Positions 1-10,700 of a stretch of 64,000 nt of DNA are shown one piece after another. The DNA comes from Piscinibacter gummiphilus (GTDB lineage: Bacteria; Pseudomonadota; Gammaproteobacteria; Burkholderiales; Burkholderiaceae_C), in assembly GCF_032681285.1 (NCBI RefSeq), contig NZ_CP136336.1:1847001-1911000 (forward strand), written 5' to 3'. The position numbers were made by a program, and so were the translations under genes. The notes beneath the pieces were generated by a model. That model saw only the letters and a list, made by a program, of their open reading frames with translations. It did not search any database and had not been told where the DNA came from. The number at the start of each line of letters is the position of its first letter. The stretch's first letter is position 1.

Positions 1-3000
1 GCGCGCGCACGTCGGCCGTCTCCAGGTGGGCGATCTGCTCGAGCGTGAGCGCGGCGATCTGCTGCGTGCCCAGGCGGCTGAACTGCAGCGTGCTCAGGGC
101 GTTGAGGTCTTGCGTCTCCAGCGTGGCGATCTGCCACGGCGTGAGCGCGTTGACCTGCGCGGAAGTGAGCGAGACGATCTGCTGCGTGGACAGCGCCCCC
201 AGGCTCTCGGGCGCGAGGCTCTCGATCTGGCTGGTGGTGAGCGCCACGATCTGCCCGGTGCTGAGGGCGGCGATGTGGTCGCTCGTGAGCCAGGCGAGCT
301 GGTCGGGTGCCATCGCACGCAGCGCGGTGGTGGTGATGGCCCGCAGGTCCTGCGTCTCCAGGTTGGCGATCTGGCCGCCGGTGAGGCCGGCGACCTGCGC
401 GCTCGTGAGCGAGGCGAACTGTTGGGTGCCGAAGCCGTTGAGGTCGGGGCTCGAGAGCGCGCCGATCTGGTCGGAGGTGAACGACGCGATCTGCTGCGTG
501 GTGAGCGCGGCGAAATGCTGCGAGCCGAGCGCGTCGATCTGCTCGGGCGAGAAGGCCCGCAGCGCGCCGGTGGTGAGCGCGGCCACGTCGGCCGTCTCCA
601 GGCTGGCCACCTGGTCGAGCGTGAGCGAGGCGATCTGCTGCGTGCCGAGTGCGCGGAACTGCGTCGTGCTGAGCGCGTTCAGGTCCTGCGTCTCCAGCGT
701 GACGATCTGCCACGGGGTGAGCGCGTTGAGCTGCGTGGTCGTGAGCGAGGCGATCTGAAGCGTCGAGAGGGCCGCCAGCGCCTCGGGTGCGAGGCTCTCG
801 ACCTGGCTGGTGGTGAGCGAGGCGATCTGCGCGGTGCCGAGCGCCTGCAGCAGGTCGCTCGTGAGGGCGGCCAGCTGCTCGGGCGCGAGTGCGCGCAGCG
901 CGGTGGTGGTGAGCGCGCGCAGGTCTTGCGTCTCGAGGTTCAGGAGCTGGTCGGCGGTGAGGCCCGTGACCTGCGTGCTCGTGAGCGAGGCGAACTGCTG
1001 CGTGCCGAAGCCGTTGAGGTCGCTCACCGACAGGGCGCCGATCTGCCCCGCGCTGAACGAGGCGATCTGGGTGGTGGTGAGTGCGCCGAAGTGCTGCGAG
1101 CCCAACGCATCGAGCTGCTCGGGCGAGAGTGCCTGCAGCGCGGTGGTCGACAAGGCCGCCACGTCGGCTGTCTCCAGGTTGGCGACCTGGTCGAGCGTGA
1201 GCGCGGCGATCTGCTGCGTGCCGAGTGCGCGGAATTGCAGCGTGCTCAGCGCGTTGAGGTCTTGCGTTTCGAGTGCGGCCACCTGCCCGGGCGTGAGGGC
1301 GGCCAGCTGGCTGCTGGTGAGCGAGACGATCTGCTGCGTGGAGAGCGCGCCCAGCGTCTCGGGCGGCAGGCCGGCGATCTGCGCGGTGGTGAGCTGCGCG
1401 ATCTGCGAGGTGGCGAGCGAGGCGAGGTGGTCGCTCGTGAAGGCGGCGAGCTGGTCGGGCGTGAGCGCGCGCAGGGCGACCGAGCTCAAGGCGCGCAGGT
1501 CGGCGGTCTCGAGCAGCGCGATCTGCTCGACGCGCAGCGCGGCGGCTTGCGCGCTCGTGAGCACCGCGAAGTGCGCGGTCTGCAGCGCGTTGAGGTCTTC
1601 GTTGGTGAGGTAGGAGACCTGCTCGGTGGTGAGTGCGGCCACCTGGGCGGTGCCGAACGACGCGTAGTGCTGCGAGCCCAGGGCTTCGAGTTGCCAGATG
1701 CTGAGCGCCTGCAAGGCGGCGCTGCCGAGGGCGCGCAGGTCGGCCGTCTCCAGCTGGCCCATCTGGTCGAGCGAGAGGGCGGAGATCTGGGCGGTGCCGA
1801 GCGCGGCGAACTGTGCGCTGCCCAGCGCGTTGAGGTCTTGCGTCTCCATCAGCGCCAGCTGCAGCGGCGTGAGGCTGGCGGCCTGGGCGGTGGTGAGCGC
1901 GGCGATCTGCGCCGTGCCGAAGGAGTTGAGCTGCTCGGGCGCGAGGCCGGCCACCTGGGCGGTGTTGAGCGCGGCGACCTGGGCGGTGCCGAGCGCGGCG
2001 AGATGGTCGGAATTGAGCACCGAGAGCTGGTCGGTCGAGAGCGCGCGCAACGCGGTGCTGCTGAGCGCGGCCACGTCGGCGGTTTCAAGGCCGGCGACCT
2101 GCTCGAAGGTGAGTGCCGAGGCCTGCGCCGTGCCGAAGGTGGCGAAGTGCTCGGTGCCCATCGCGTTGAGGTCTTCGCCCGACAGCGCGGCGATCTGGTC
2201 GGTGCGCAGCGCATTGGCCTGGGCGGTGGACAGGCTCGCGAAGTGCTGCGTGCCCAGCGCGTCGAGCTGCTCGGGCGAGAAGGCGCGCAGCGCCGCGCTG
2301 CTGAGGGCGCGCAGGTCAGCCGTCTCCAGCGCGGCCACCTGCTCCAGCGTGAACGCCGAGGCTTGCGCTGTGTTGAAGGCGGCGAACTGCTCGGTGCCCA
2401 GCGAGTTGAGCACGTCGGTCGACATGGCGGCGATCTGCGCGCCGCTGAACGAGGCCACCTGTGCGGTGGAAAACGCCGCGAAGTGCTGGCTGCCCAGCGC
2501 CTGGAACTGCTCGGGCGTCATCGACTGCAGCGCGGCCGGGCTCAAGGCGCGCAGGTCGGCCGTCTCGAGCTGTGCCACCTGGTCGGTGGTGAGTGCGGCG
2601 ATCTGGTGCGTGCCCAGCGCCTGGAACTGCGCGGTCGAGAAGGCGTTGAGGTCTTGCGTCTCGAGCGCGGCGATCTGCTCCGGCGTGAGCGCGGCCACCT
2701 GGGCGGTGCTGAAGAGCGGCATCTGCGCGGTGGTGAAGGCGGCCAGGTCTTCGCTGGAGAGGCTCGCGATCTGCGCGGTGCTGAGGGCGCCGAGCTGCGT
2801 GCTCGTGAGCGCGGGGAAGTGGTCGGAGCCGAGGGCGCCCAGCTGGTCGGACGACCACGCGCGCAGGCCGGCGGTGCCGATGGCGCGCAGGTCGGCCGTC
2901 TCCAGCATCGAGATCTGCTCGGTGGTGAGGGCGGCGATCTGCGCCGAGGTGAAGGCGGCGAAGTGCTGTGGCAGGAAGGAGTTGAGGTCGCGTGTGGACA

Positions 3001-4606
3001 TCGCCGCGAGCTGCTCGGGCGTGAACGCGAGCCCCGCCGAGAGCGACACACGCTGCAACGCCGTGAGTGCGGCCAGCTGCTCGGCCGTCATCGCGCTCAG
3101 CACGGCGGTGGGCAGCGCGTTGAGGTCTTCGGTCGAGATGGTGGGGATCTGGTCGGTGGTGAGCGCGACGATCTGCGTGCTGGTGATGGCGGCGAACTGC
3201 GTCGTGGTCAGCGCGTCGAGGTCGGCCGTGTCGAGGTGGGCGAGCTGGTCGGTGGTGAGCGCGCGCACCTGGCTGGTGGTGAGCGCGACGATCTGGCCGC
3301 TGGTCAACGCATTGAGCTGCGCGCTGCCAATCCCCTGCAGCGTGGCGGTGCCGATGGCGCGCAGGTCGATGGTCTCGATGGCAGCGATCTGGTCGCTGTT
3401 GAACCCATTGATCTGCGTGGCCGAGAGCCCGGCGAACTGCGCGGTGGTGAGGAGGCGCACGTCGGCCGTCTCGAGCCCCGCGAGCTGCTGCGGGGTGAGC
3501 GCGTTGAGCTGGTCGCTCGTGAACGAGGCGATGTGCGCGGTGGTGAGCGCGGCCATCTGGTCGGAGCTGAGCGTTTGCAGCATGTCGCTCGACAGCGCCC
3601 GCAGGTCCACCGTTTCCAGCACGGCGATCTGGTGCGAGCCGAGCGCGGCCACCTGGTCGACGGTGAGCGAGGCGACCTGCGCGGTGGTGAGCGCCACCAC
3701 GTCCTGCGTGGCGAGTTCGGCGATCTGCGTGGTGGTGAGCGCGCGCACCTGCCCGGTGGTGATCTGGGCGATCTGCGCGGTGCTGAAGGCCGCCATCTGG
3801 TCGGAGTTGAGCCCCGCCAGCGCGTCGACCGAGATGGCGCGCAGGTCGGCCGATTCGAGCGTGGCGAGCTGGTCGGTGCGCAGGGCCGCGACCTGGGCCA
3901 GGTTGAGGGCTGCGAACTGGGCAGTCCCCAGCGCCCGCAGGTCCTGCGTTTCGAGGGCGGCAATGCTGTCGAGCGTGAGCGAGGCCACCTGGGCCGGGGT
4001 GAGGGCAGCGAACTGCGCGGTCGTGAAGGCGTTGAGCTCGTCGGTGTCGAGCACGCGCAGCTGCTGCGTGGTGAGCTGCGACACCTGGCCCGTGGTGAGC
4101 GCGGCGAGCTGGGCGGTGGAGAGCTGCGCGATCATGGCCGTGCTGATCGACGGGATCACGTCGGTCGACAGGCCCACGATGCGCGAGGTGGCCAGGAGCG
4201 CGATCTGTTCGGTGGTGAAGGCGTTGATCTGCGCGCTGTTGTAGGCGCGCAGGTCGGCCGACTCGAGTGCGCGGAAGTCTGCCGTCTCGAGCGCGGCGAT
4301 CTGCACCGGCGTGATGGCGCTCGCCTGGGTGACGGTGAAGAGCGCGAACTGGGAGGCGGTGAGGGCGTTGAGCTGGTCGGTGCTCATCGCCGCGATCTGC
4401 GACGGCGTGAGCGCGCGCACCTGCTCATCGGTCAGGGCGTATTGCGACCCGCCGTTGTTGCCGTTGTTCCCGCCGTTGTTGCCATTGCCGTTGCCGCCAC
4501 CGTTGTTCGGGGTGGCAAAGGAGTTGTCGGACGAGAACCAGTCGCCGAAACGGATCTTCAGCTTGCTGAGCAGCGCCGTCCCGGTCAACCACTTGAAGAG
4601 CTTCAT
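1..4606 (-). CDS. Giant octapeptide-repeat protein, 3' end outside window
   Basis: Not a recognised family. The frame opens at an ATG (4604-4606) with GAAGG about 8 bases upstream and an in-frame stop just before that, and stays open to the left edge (1535 codons, C-terminus missing). The N-terminus (MKLFKWLTGTALLSKLKIRF) is not a convincing signal peptide. A Gly/Asn-rich linker follows (about residues 34-54), then from residue 58 unbroken octads of consensus L-x-T/S-x-Q/D-I/L/V-x-A, about 184 in the window. A marker octad (LETADV/L type) falls every 24 octads: its DNA anchor is at 9, 585, 1161, 1737, 2313, 2889, 3459 and 4035, all 576 bp apart except one 570-bp step, explained by one octad shortened to six residues (LSAGLA, near 3030-3050). 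Repeats are more diverged than in the next gene upstream. Role unknown; a large surface or secreted protein is inference from its neighbour. Confidence 0.8.
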   Translation of the reverse strand, partial: MKLFKWLTGTALLSKLKIRFGDWFSSDNSFATPNNGGGNGNGNNGGNNGNNGGSQYALTDEQVRALTPSQIAAMSTDQLNALTASQFALFTVTQASAITPVQIAALETADFRALESADLRAYNSAQINAFTTEQIALLATSRIVGLSTDVIPSISTAMIAQLSTAQLAALTTGQVSQLTTQQLRVLDTDELNAFTTAQFAALTPAQVASLTLDSIAALETQDLRALGTAQFAALNLAQVAALRTDQLATLESADLRAISVDALAGLNSDQMAAFSTAQIAQITTGQVRALTTTQIAELATQDVVALTTAQVASLTVDQVAALGSHQIAVLETVDLRALSSDMLQTLSSDQMAALTTAHIASFTSDQLNALTPQQLAGLETADVRLLTTAQFAGLSATQINGFNSDQIAAIETIDLRAIGTATLQGIGSAQLNALTSGQIVALTTSQVRALTTDQLAHLDTADLDALTTTQFAAITSTQIVALTTDQIPTISTEDLNALPTAVLSAMTAEQLAALTALQRVSLSAGLAFTPEQLAAMSTRDLNSFLPQHFAAFTSAQIAALTTEQISMLETADLRAIGTAGLRAWSSDQLGALGSDHFPALTSTQLGALSTAQIASLSSEDLAAFTTAQMPLFSTAQVAALTPEQIAALETQDLNAFSTAQFQALGTHQIAALTTDQVAQLETADLRALSPAALQSMTPEQFQALGSQHFAAFSTAQVASFSGAQIAAMSTDVLNSLGTEQFAAFNTAQASAFTLEQVAALETADLRALSSAALRAFSPEQLDALGTQHFASLSTAQANALRTDQIAALSGEDLNAMGTEHFATFGTAQASALTFEQVAGLETADVAALSSTALRALSTDQLSVLNSDHLAALGTAQVAALNTAQVAGLAPEQLNSFGTAQIAALTTAQAASLTPLQLALMETQDLNALGSAQFAALGTAQISALSLDQMGQLETADLRALGSAALQALSIWQLEALGSQHYASFGTAQVAALTTEQVSYLTNEDLNALQTAHFAVLTSAQAAALRVEQIALLETADLRALSSVALRALTPDQLAAFTSDHLASLATSQIAQLTTAQIAGLPPETLGALSTQQIVSLTSSQLAALTPGQVAALETQDLNALSTLQFRALGTQQIAALTLDQVANLETADVAALSTTALQALSPEQLDALGSQHFGALTTTQIASFSAGQIGALSVSDLNGFGTQQFASLTSTQVTGLTADQLLNLETQDLRALTTTALRALAPEQLAALTSDLLQALGTAQIASLTTSQVESLAPEALAALSTLQIASLTTTQLNALTPWQIVTLETQDLNALSTTQFRALGTQQIASLTLDQVASLETADVAALTTGALRAFSPEQIDALGSQHFAALTTQQIASFTSDQIGALSSPDLNGFGTQQFASLTSAQVAGLTGGQIANLETQDLRAITTTALRAMAPDQLAWLTSDHIAALSTGQIVALTTSQIESLAPESLGALSTQQIVSLTSAQVNALTPWQIATLETQDLNALSTLQFSRLGTQQIAALTLEQIAHLETADVRA

Positions 4607-4685
4607 GTCAGGGCCTTCGCGCCATTTTCATGACATGACCCCACGGTTGATCGGGGGAAACGGGCGCTATCCACGGCCCATCTGT

Positions 4686-4748
4686 GGCCGTGGCAACCGA
4701 CGGGCCGCAGCAACCGCCCCGGGGGAGGAGGTTGCTGCGCCACGGTCG
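4686..4748. other. Hairpin between the two giant repeat genes
   Basis: The 147-bp gap between the two minus-strand repeat genes contains a nested inverted repeat. The outer arms are CCGTGG (4688-4693) and CCACGG (4740-4745). The inner arms are GCAGCAACC (4707-4715) and GGTTGCTGC (4730-4738). No T-run follows on either strand, so a classic terminator is not supported; a processing or attenuation site is possible. Confidence 0.4.
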
Positions 4749-4753
4749 TTGCG

Positions 4754-7700
4754 TCAGATCAGCGGCGTGTTGTTGTCGGCGTCCGGCAGCAGGCGGTTGT
4801 CGATCGCCCCGGTCGAAGCGGCAGGTGCCGCGGCGGCCGGTGCGGCAGCCGTGCTGCCCGGCAACACCTCGCTCGGCGCGCTGGCGAGCAGCTCGTCAAG
4901 CTTCGGTGCGTCCTTCGAGAACCACACGTCGGCCATGTCGTGCGTGCTGCCGTCGGCCTTGCTGTAGCTGGACGTGATGCCCAGGAGGTTGCCGTTGTCG
5001 ACCGCGGTGCCGGTCACGCCGTGCAGGTCGAGCGACACGATGCCGAAGTCAGCCAGGCCGTGCAACTCGCCGGCGTCGGTCTTGCCGTCGGAGTTGGCGT
5101 CGACCCAGACACGCAGCTTGTCGAAGTTGGCGTCGCTCGCGTTGAGCACGCCGTCTCCGTTGCTGTCTTCCAGCTTCATGGCCTCGTAACCGTTGCCGGC
5201 GCGGGTGCCATCGGCGCGCTTCGTGGCCACACCGAAGAGTTCGGTGCCGTCATTGATCGAGCCGTCGCCGTTGCGGTCCATCGCGAGCAGGCCGTCGGTG
5301 GCGGAAGCCCAGCCCACGCGGTTGGCCGTGTTGCCCGTGCCGTTCAGGTCGAAGTGGACACCGTTGGCCGCAGCCAGGGTGCTCACGCCGTTGCCGTCGA
5401 GGTCGAGCACGATCGGCGAGGCCGCGAAGAACGCGTCGAGCTGCGCCGCCGACATCTGGCCGATGTCATCGGTGGCGAAGGCCGCGACTTGCGTCATGTC
5501 CATCGCTGCGATGTCCTGCGTCTGCAGGCCGGCGACCTGGTCGGTGGTCAGGGCCACGATCTGGTCGGTCGTCAGCGCCGTGATCTGCGCCGTGGTGAAG
5601 GCGGAGATCTGCGCGTTGGTCAGCGCGGCGAAGGCGTCGGTGCTGATCGCGGCGATCTGGTCGCTGTCGAGCGCCTGGATGCCTGCCGTGGTGATCGAAC
5701 GGATGTCGTTCGTCTCCAGGGCGTTCATCTGCTCGGTCGTCAACGCATGGATCTGGGCCGTGCTGAGCACCATGAACTGCGAGGTGCTCAGTGCGTTCAG
5801 GTCGTCGGTGTCGAGGCCGGCGATCTGCTGCGTGGTCAGCTGGTTGACCATGCCGCCGAGCTGCTGCATCTGCGTCGAGGTCAGCGCGCCGAGCTGCTCA
5901 TCGGTCAGCGAGCGCAGCGAGGCGACCGTCAGGGCGCGGATGTCCTGCGTGTCGAGCGACGGGATCTGGTCGCTCGTCAGGCCGGCCACCTGGTCGGTGG
6001 TGAGCGCGGCGTAGTGCGCCGTGCTCATCGCCACCAGGTCCTCGGTGGTCATGGTGCCGATCTGCGCGGAGCTCAGGGCATGCACCTGGGCCGTCGTCAT
6101 CGCGGCGAACTGGTCGCTGGTGAAGGCGTTGAGGTCGTTGCTGTTGAGCGCACCGATCTGCTGCGTGGCGAGCGTGGACACCTGTTGCGTCGTCAGGGCC
6201 CCGATCTGGTCGGAGTTGAGCGCCGCGAACTGGTCGCTGCCGAGTGCACGCAGGCCAGCCGAGGAGATCGCACGCAGGTCGTTGGTTTCGAGCGCGGCGA
6301 GCTGGTCGGTCGAGAGCGCATGCACCTGGTCGGAGTTCATCGCCGCGAACTGGGCGGAGCCGAGTGCGTTGAGCTTGTCCGTGGTCAGGGCATTGATCTG
6401 CTGCGTGGTGAACGCACCGACCTGGGCGGTGGTGAGCGCACCGAGCTGGTCGCTCGTCAGGGCGTTGAGCTGGTCAGACTTGAACGACTGGATCGACGCG
6501 GTGCCGATGGCGCGCAGGTCGTTGGTTTCCAGCGCGACCATGTGGTCGGTGCTGAAGGCCCCGAGCTGGGCGCTCGTCAGGCGGCCGACCTGGGCGGTCG
6601 ACAGCGCGGCGACGTCGGCCGTCTCCATCGTGGAGATCTGCGCGGTCGTCAGCGCCACGATCTGCGCCGTGCTCAGGCGCGAGATCTGGTCGGTGTTGAA
6701 CGCGTTCAGGTCATCGCTGTTGAGCGTGTGGATCTGGTCGGTCGTGAGCGACATCACCTGCGTGCTGGTGAGCGCGCCGATGTGGTCGGAGCTGAGCGCT
6801 GCCAGCTGGTCGCTGCCGAGGGCGCGCAGGCCGGCGGTGCTGAGGGCACGCAGGTCGTTCGTCTCGAGGGCACCGAGCTGGTCGCTGTTGAGACCCACCA
6901 CCTGGGCGCTCGAGAGCGTCGCGAAGTGCTGGGTGCCCAGAGCGTTCAGGTCCTCGGTGGTCATCGTGCCGAGCTGCGCCGAGGTCAGAGCCGAGGTCTG
7001 GGCCGTCGTGAGGGCGCCGATCTGGTCGCTGCTCAGCGCGCCGAGCTGGTCGCTGTTCAGGCCACGGATGGTGTTGCTCGAGATGGCACGGAGGTCGTTG
7101 GTCTCGATGGCACCGATGTGGTCGCTGTTGAAGGCACCGATCTGGGCGCTCGACAGGTTGGCCACTTGCGCAGTGGTCAGGGCCACGACGTCAGCCGTCT
7201 CCATGGTGGAGATCTGGCTGGTCGACAGGGCACCGATCTGCGTGGTCGTCAGACGCGGGATCTGGTCGCTGGTCAGCGCGTTCAGGTCGTCGCTGTTGAG
7301 GCTCTGGACCTGCTGCGTCGTGAGCGACACCACCTGGGCCGAGGTGAGGGCACCGATGTGATCCGAGTTCAGCGCGGCCAGTTGGTCGCTGCCGAGCGCG
7401 CGGATCGCCGCGCTGCTCAGGGCACGCAGGTCGTTGGTCTGCAGACCGCCGAGCTGGTCGCTGTTGAGGCCCACCACCTGGGCGCTCGAGAGCGTGGCGA
7501 AGTGCTGGGTGCCGAGGGCGTTGAGGTCCTCAGTGGTCATCGAGCCGAGCTGAGCCGAGGTCAGTGCGGCCGACTGAGCGGTCGTCAATGCGCCGATCTG
7601 GTCGCTGTTGAGGGCGGCCAGCTGGTCGCTGTTGAGGCCACGGATCGTGTTGCTCGAGATCGCACGCAGGTCGTTGGTCTCGATGGCGCCGATGTGGTCG

Positions 7701-10700
7701 CTGTTGAAGGCGCCGATCTGGGCGCTCGTCAGGTTGGCGACCTGGGCGGTGCTCAGGGCGACGACGTCAGCCGTTTCCATGGTGGAGATCTGGCTGGTCG
7801 ACAGGGCCCCGATCTGCGTGGTGGTCAGGCGCGGGATCTGGTCGCTGGTGAGCGCGTTCAGGTCATCGCTGTTGAGGCTGCGGATCTGCTGCGTGGTCAG
7901 CGACACGACTTGCGCCGAGGTCAGCGCGCCGATGTGGTCGGACGTGAGGGCGGCCAGCTGGTCGCTGCCGAGTGCACGGATCGCGGCGCTGCTCAGGGCA
8001 CGCAGGTCGTTGGTCTGCAGGCCGCCGAGCTGGTCGCTGTTGAGGCCCACCACCTGGCTGCTCGAGAGCGTCGCGAAGTGCTGGGTACCCAGGGCGTTCA
8101 GGTCCTCGGTGGTCATCGTGCCGAGCTGAGCCGAGGTCAGTGCGGCAGTCTGGGCGGTGGTCAGGGCACCGATCTGGTCGCTGTTGAGGGCGGCCAGCTG
8201 GTCGCTGTTGAGACCACGGATGGTGTTGGTCGAGATCGCACGCAGGTCGTTGGTCTCGATGGCACCGATGTGGTCGCTGTTGAAGGCACCGATCTGGGCG
8301 CTCGACAGGTTGGCCACTTGCGCGGTGGTCAGGGCCACCACGTCGGCGGTCGCCATGGTGGAGATCTGGCTGGTCGACAGGGCGCCGATCTGCGTGGTCG
8401 TCAGGCGCGGGATCTGGTCGCTCGTCAGCGCATTCAGGTCATCGCTGTTGAGGCTCTGGACCTGCTGCGTCGTGAGCGACACCACCTGGGCCGAGGTGAG
8501 GGCGCCGATGTGGTCGGAGTTCAGCGCGGCGAGCTGGTCGCTGCCGAGCGCGCGGATCGCGGCGCTGCTCAGGGCACGCAGGTCGTTGGTCTGCAGACCG
8601 CCGAGCTGGTCGCTGGTCAGGCCGGCGACTTGCACGCTGGTGAGCGTGGCGAAGTGCTGGGTGCCCAGGGCGTTCAGGTCCTCGGTGGTCATCGTGCCGA
8701 TCTGCGCCGAGGTCAGCGCAGCCGACTGTGCAGTGGTCAGCGCGCCGATCTGGTCGCTGTTGAGGGCGGCCAGCTGGTCGCTGTTGAGACCGCGGATGGT
8801 GTTGGTCGAGATCGCACGCAGGTCGTTGGTTTCGATCGCACCGATGTGGTCGCTGTTGAAGGCACCGATCTGGGCGCTCGTCAGGTTGGCGACCTGGGCG
8901 GTGCTCAGGGCCACGACGTCAGCCGTCTCCATGGTGGAGATCTGGGCGGTCGACAGGGCGCCGATCTGCGTGGTCGTCAGACGCGGGATCTGGTCGCTGG
9001 TGAGGGCGTTCAGGTCGTCGCTGTTGAGGCTCTGGATCTGCTGGGTGGTCAGCGAGACGACCTGGGCCGAGGTGAGGGCGCCGATGTGGTCGGAGGTCAG
9101 GGCGGCGAGCTGGTCGCTGCTCAGCGCACGGATCGCGGCGCTGCTCAGGGCGCGCAGGTCGTTGGTCTGCAGGCCGCCGAGCTGGTCACTGGTCAGGCCG
9201 GCGACTTGCACGCTGGTGAGCGTGGCGAAGTGCTGGGTGCCCAGGGCGTTCAGGTCTTCGGTGGCGAGCCAGCCGAGTTGCTGCGAGTTCATCGCAACGG
9301 TCTGCGCGGTGGTCAGCGCACCCATCTGGTCGGTGCTGAGGGCGATCAGCTGGTCGCTGGTCAGGCCCTGCATCGACAGGGTGGCGATGGCACGCAGGTC
9401 GTTGGTTTCGATGGCACCGATGTGGTCGGTGTTGAACGCGCCGACTTGCGAGCTTGCCAGGCGGTTGACCTGGGCGGTGCTCAGGGCCACGACGTCGGCC
9501 GTCTCCATGGTGGAGATCTGGGCCGTGGTCAGGGCGCCGATCTGGGCGGTCGTCAGGCGCGGGATCTGGTCGCTGGTCAGTGCATTCAGGTCATCGCTGT
9601 TGAGGCTCTGGACCTGCTGCGTGGTGAGCGAGACGATCTGCGCCGAGGTCAGCGCGCCGATGTGGTCGGAGTTCAGCGCGGCGAGCTGGTCGCTGCCGAG
9701 TGCGCGCACGGCGTTGCTGCCGAGGGCACGCAGGTCGTTGGTCTCGAGTGCGCCGAGCTGGTCGCTGTTGAGGCCCACCACCTGGGCGCTCGAGAGCGTC
9801 GCGAAGTGCTGGGTGCCCAGGGCGTTGAGGTCGTTGGTGGCCAGGGTGGCGATCTGCTGCGAGGTGAGGGCCGAGGTCTGGGCCGTCGTGAGTGCGCCGA
9901 TCTGGTCGCTATTGAGCGCGCCGAGCTGGTCGCTGTTCAGGCCACGGATGGTGTTGCTCGAGATCGCACGGAGGTCGTTGGTCTCGATGGCACCGATGTG
10001 GTCGCTGTTGAAGGCGCCGATCTGGTCGCTCGTGAGGTTGGCCACTTGCGCGGTGGTCAGGGCCACGACGTCGGCCGTCTCCATGGTGGAGATCTGGCTG
10101 GTCGACAAGGCGCCGATCTGCGTGGTCGTCAGACGCGGGATCTGGTCGCTGGTGAGCGCGTTCAGGTCGTCGCTGTTGAGGCTGCGGATCTGCTGCGTGG
10201 TGAGCGACACGACTTGCGCCGAGGTCAGCGCGCCAACGTGATCGGACGTGAGGGCCGCGAGCTGGTCGCTGCCGAGCGCACGGATCGCGCCGCTGCTCAG
10301 GGCGCGCAGGTCGTTGGTCTGCAGGCCGCCGAGCTGGTCGCTGTTGAGGCCGGCGACTTGCACGCTGGTGAGCGTGGCGAAGTTCTGGGTGCCCAGGGCG
10401 TTCAGGTCCTCGGTGGTCATCGAGCCGAGCTGAGCCGAGGTCAGGGCGGCGGTCTGGGCGGTGGTCAGGGCGCCGATCTGGTCGCTGTTGAGGGCGGCCA
10501 GCTGGTCGCTGTTCAAGCCACGGATCGTGTTGCTCGAGATCGCACGGAGGTCGTTGGTCTCGATGGCGCCGATGTGGTCGCTGTTGAAGGCGCCGATCTG
10601 GGCGCTCGACAGGCTGGCCACTTGTGCGGTGGTCAAGGCCACCACGTCGGCGGTCGCCATGGTGGAGATCTGGCTCGTCGACAGGGCGCCGATCTGCGTG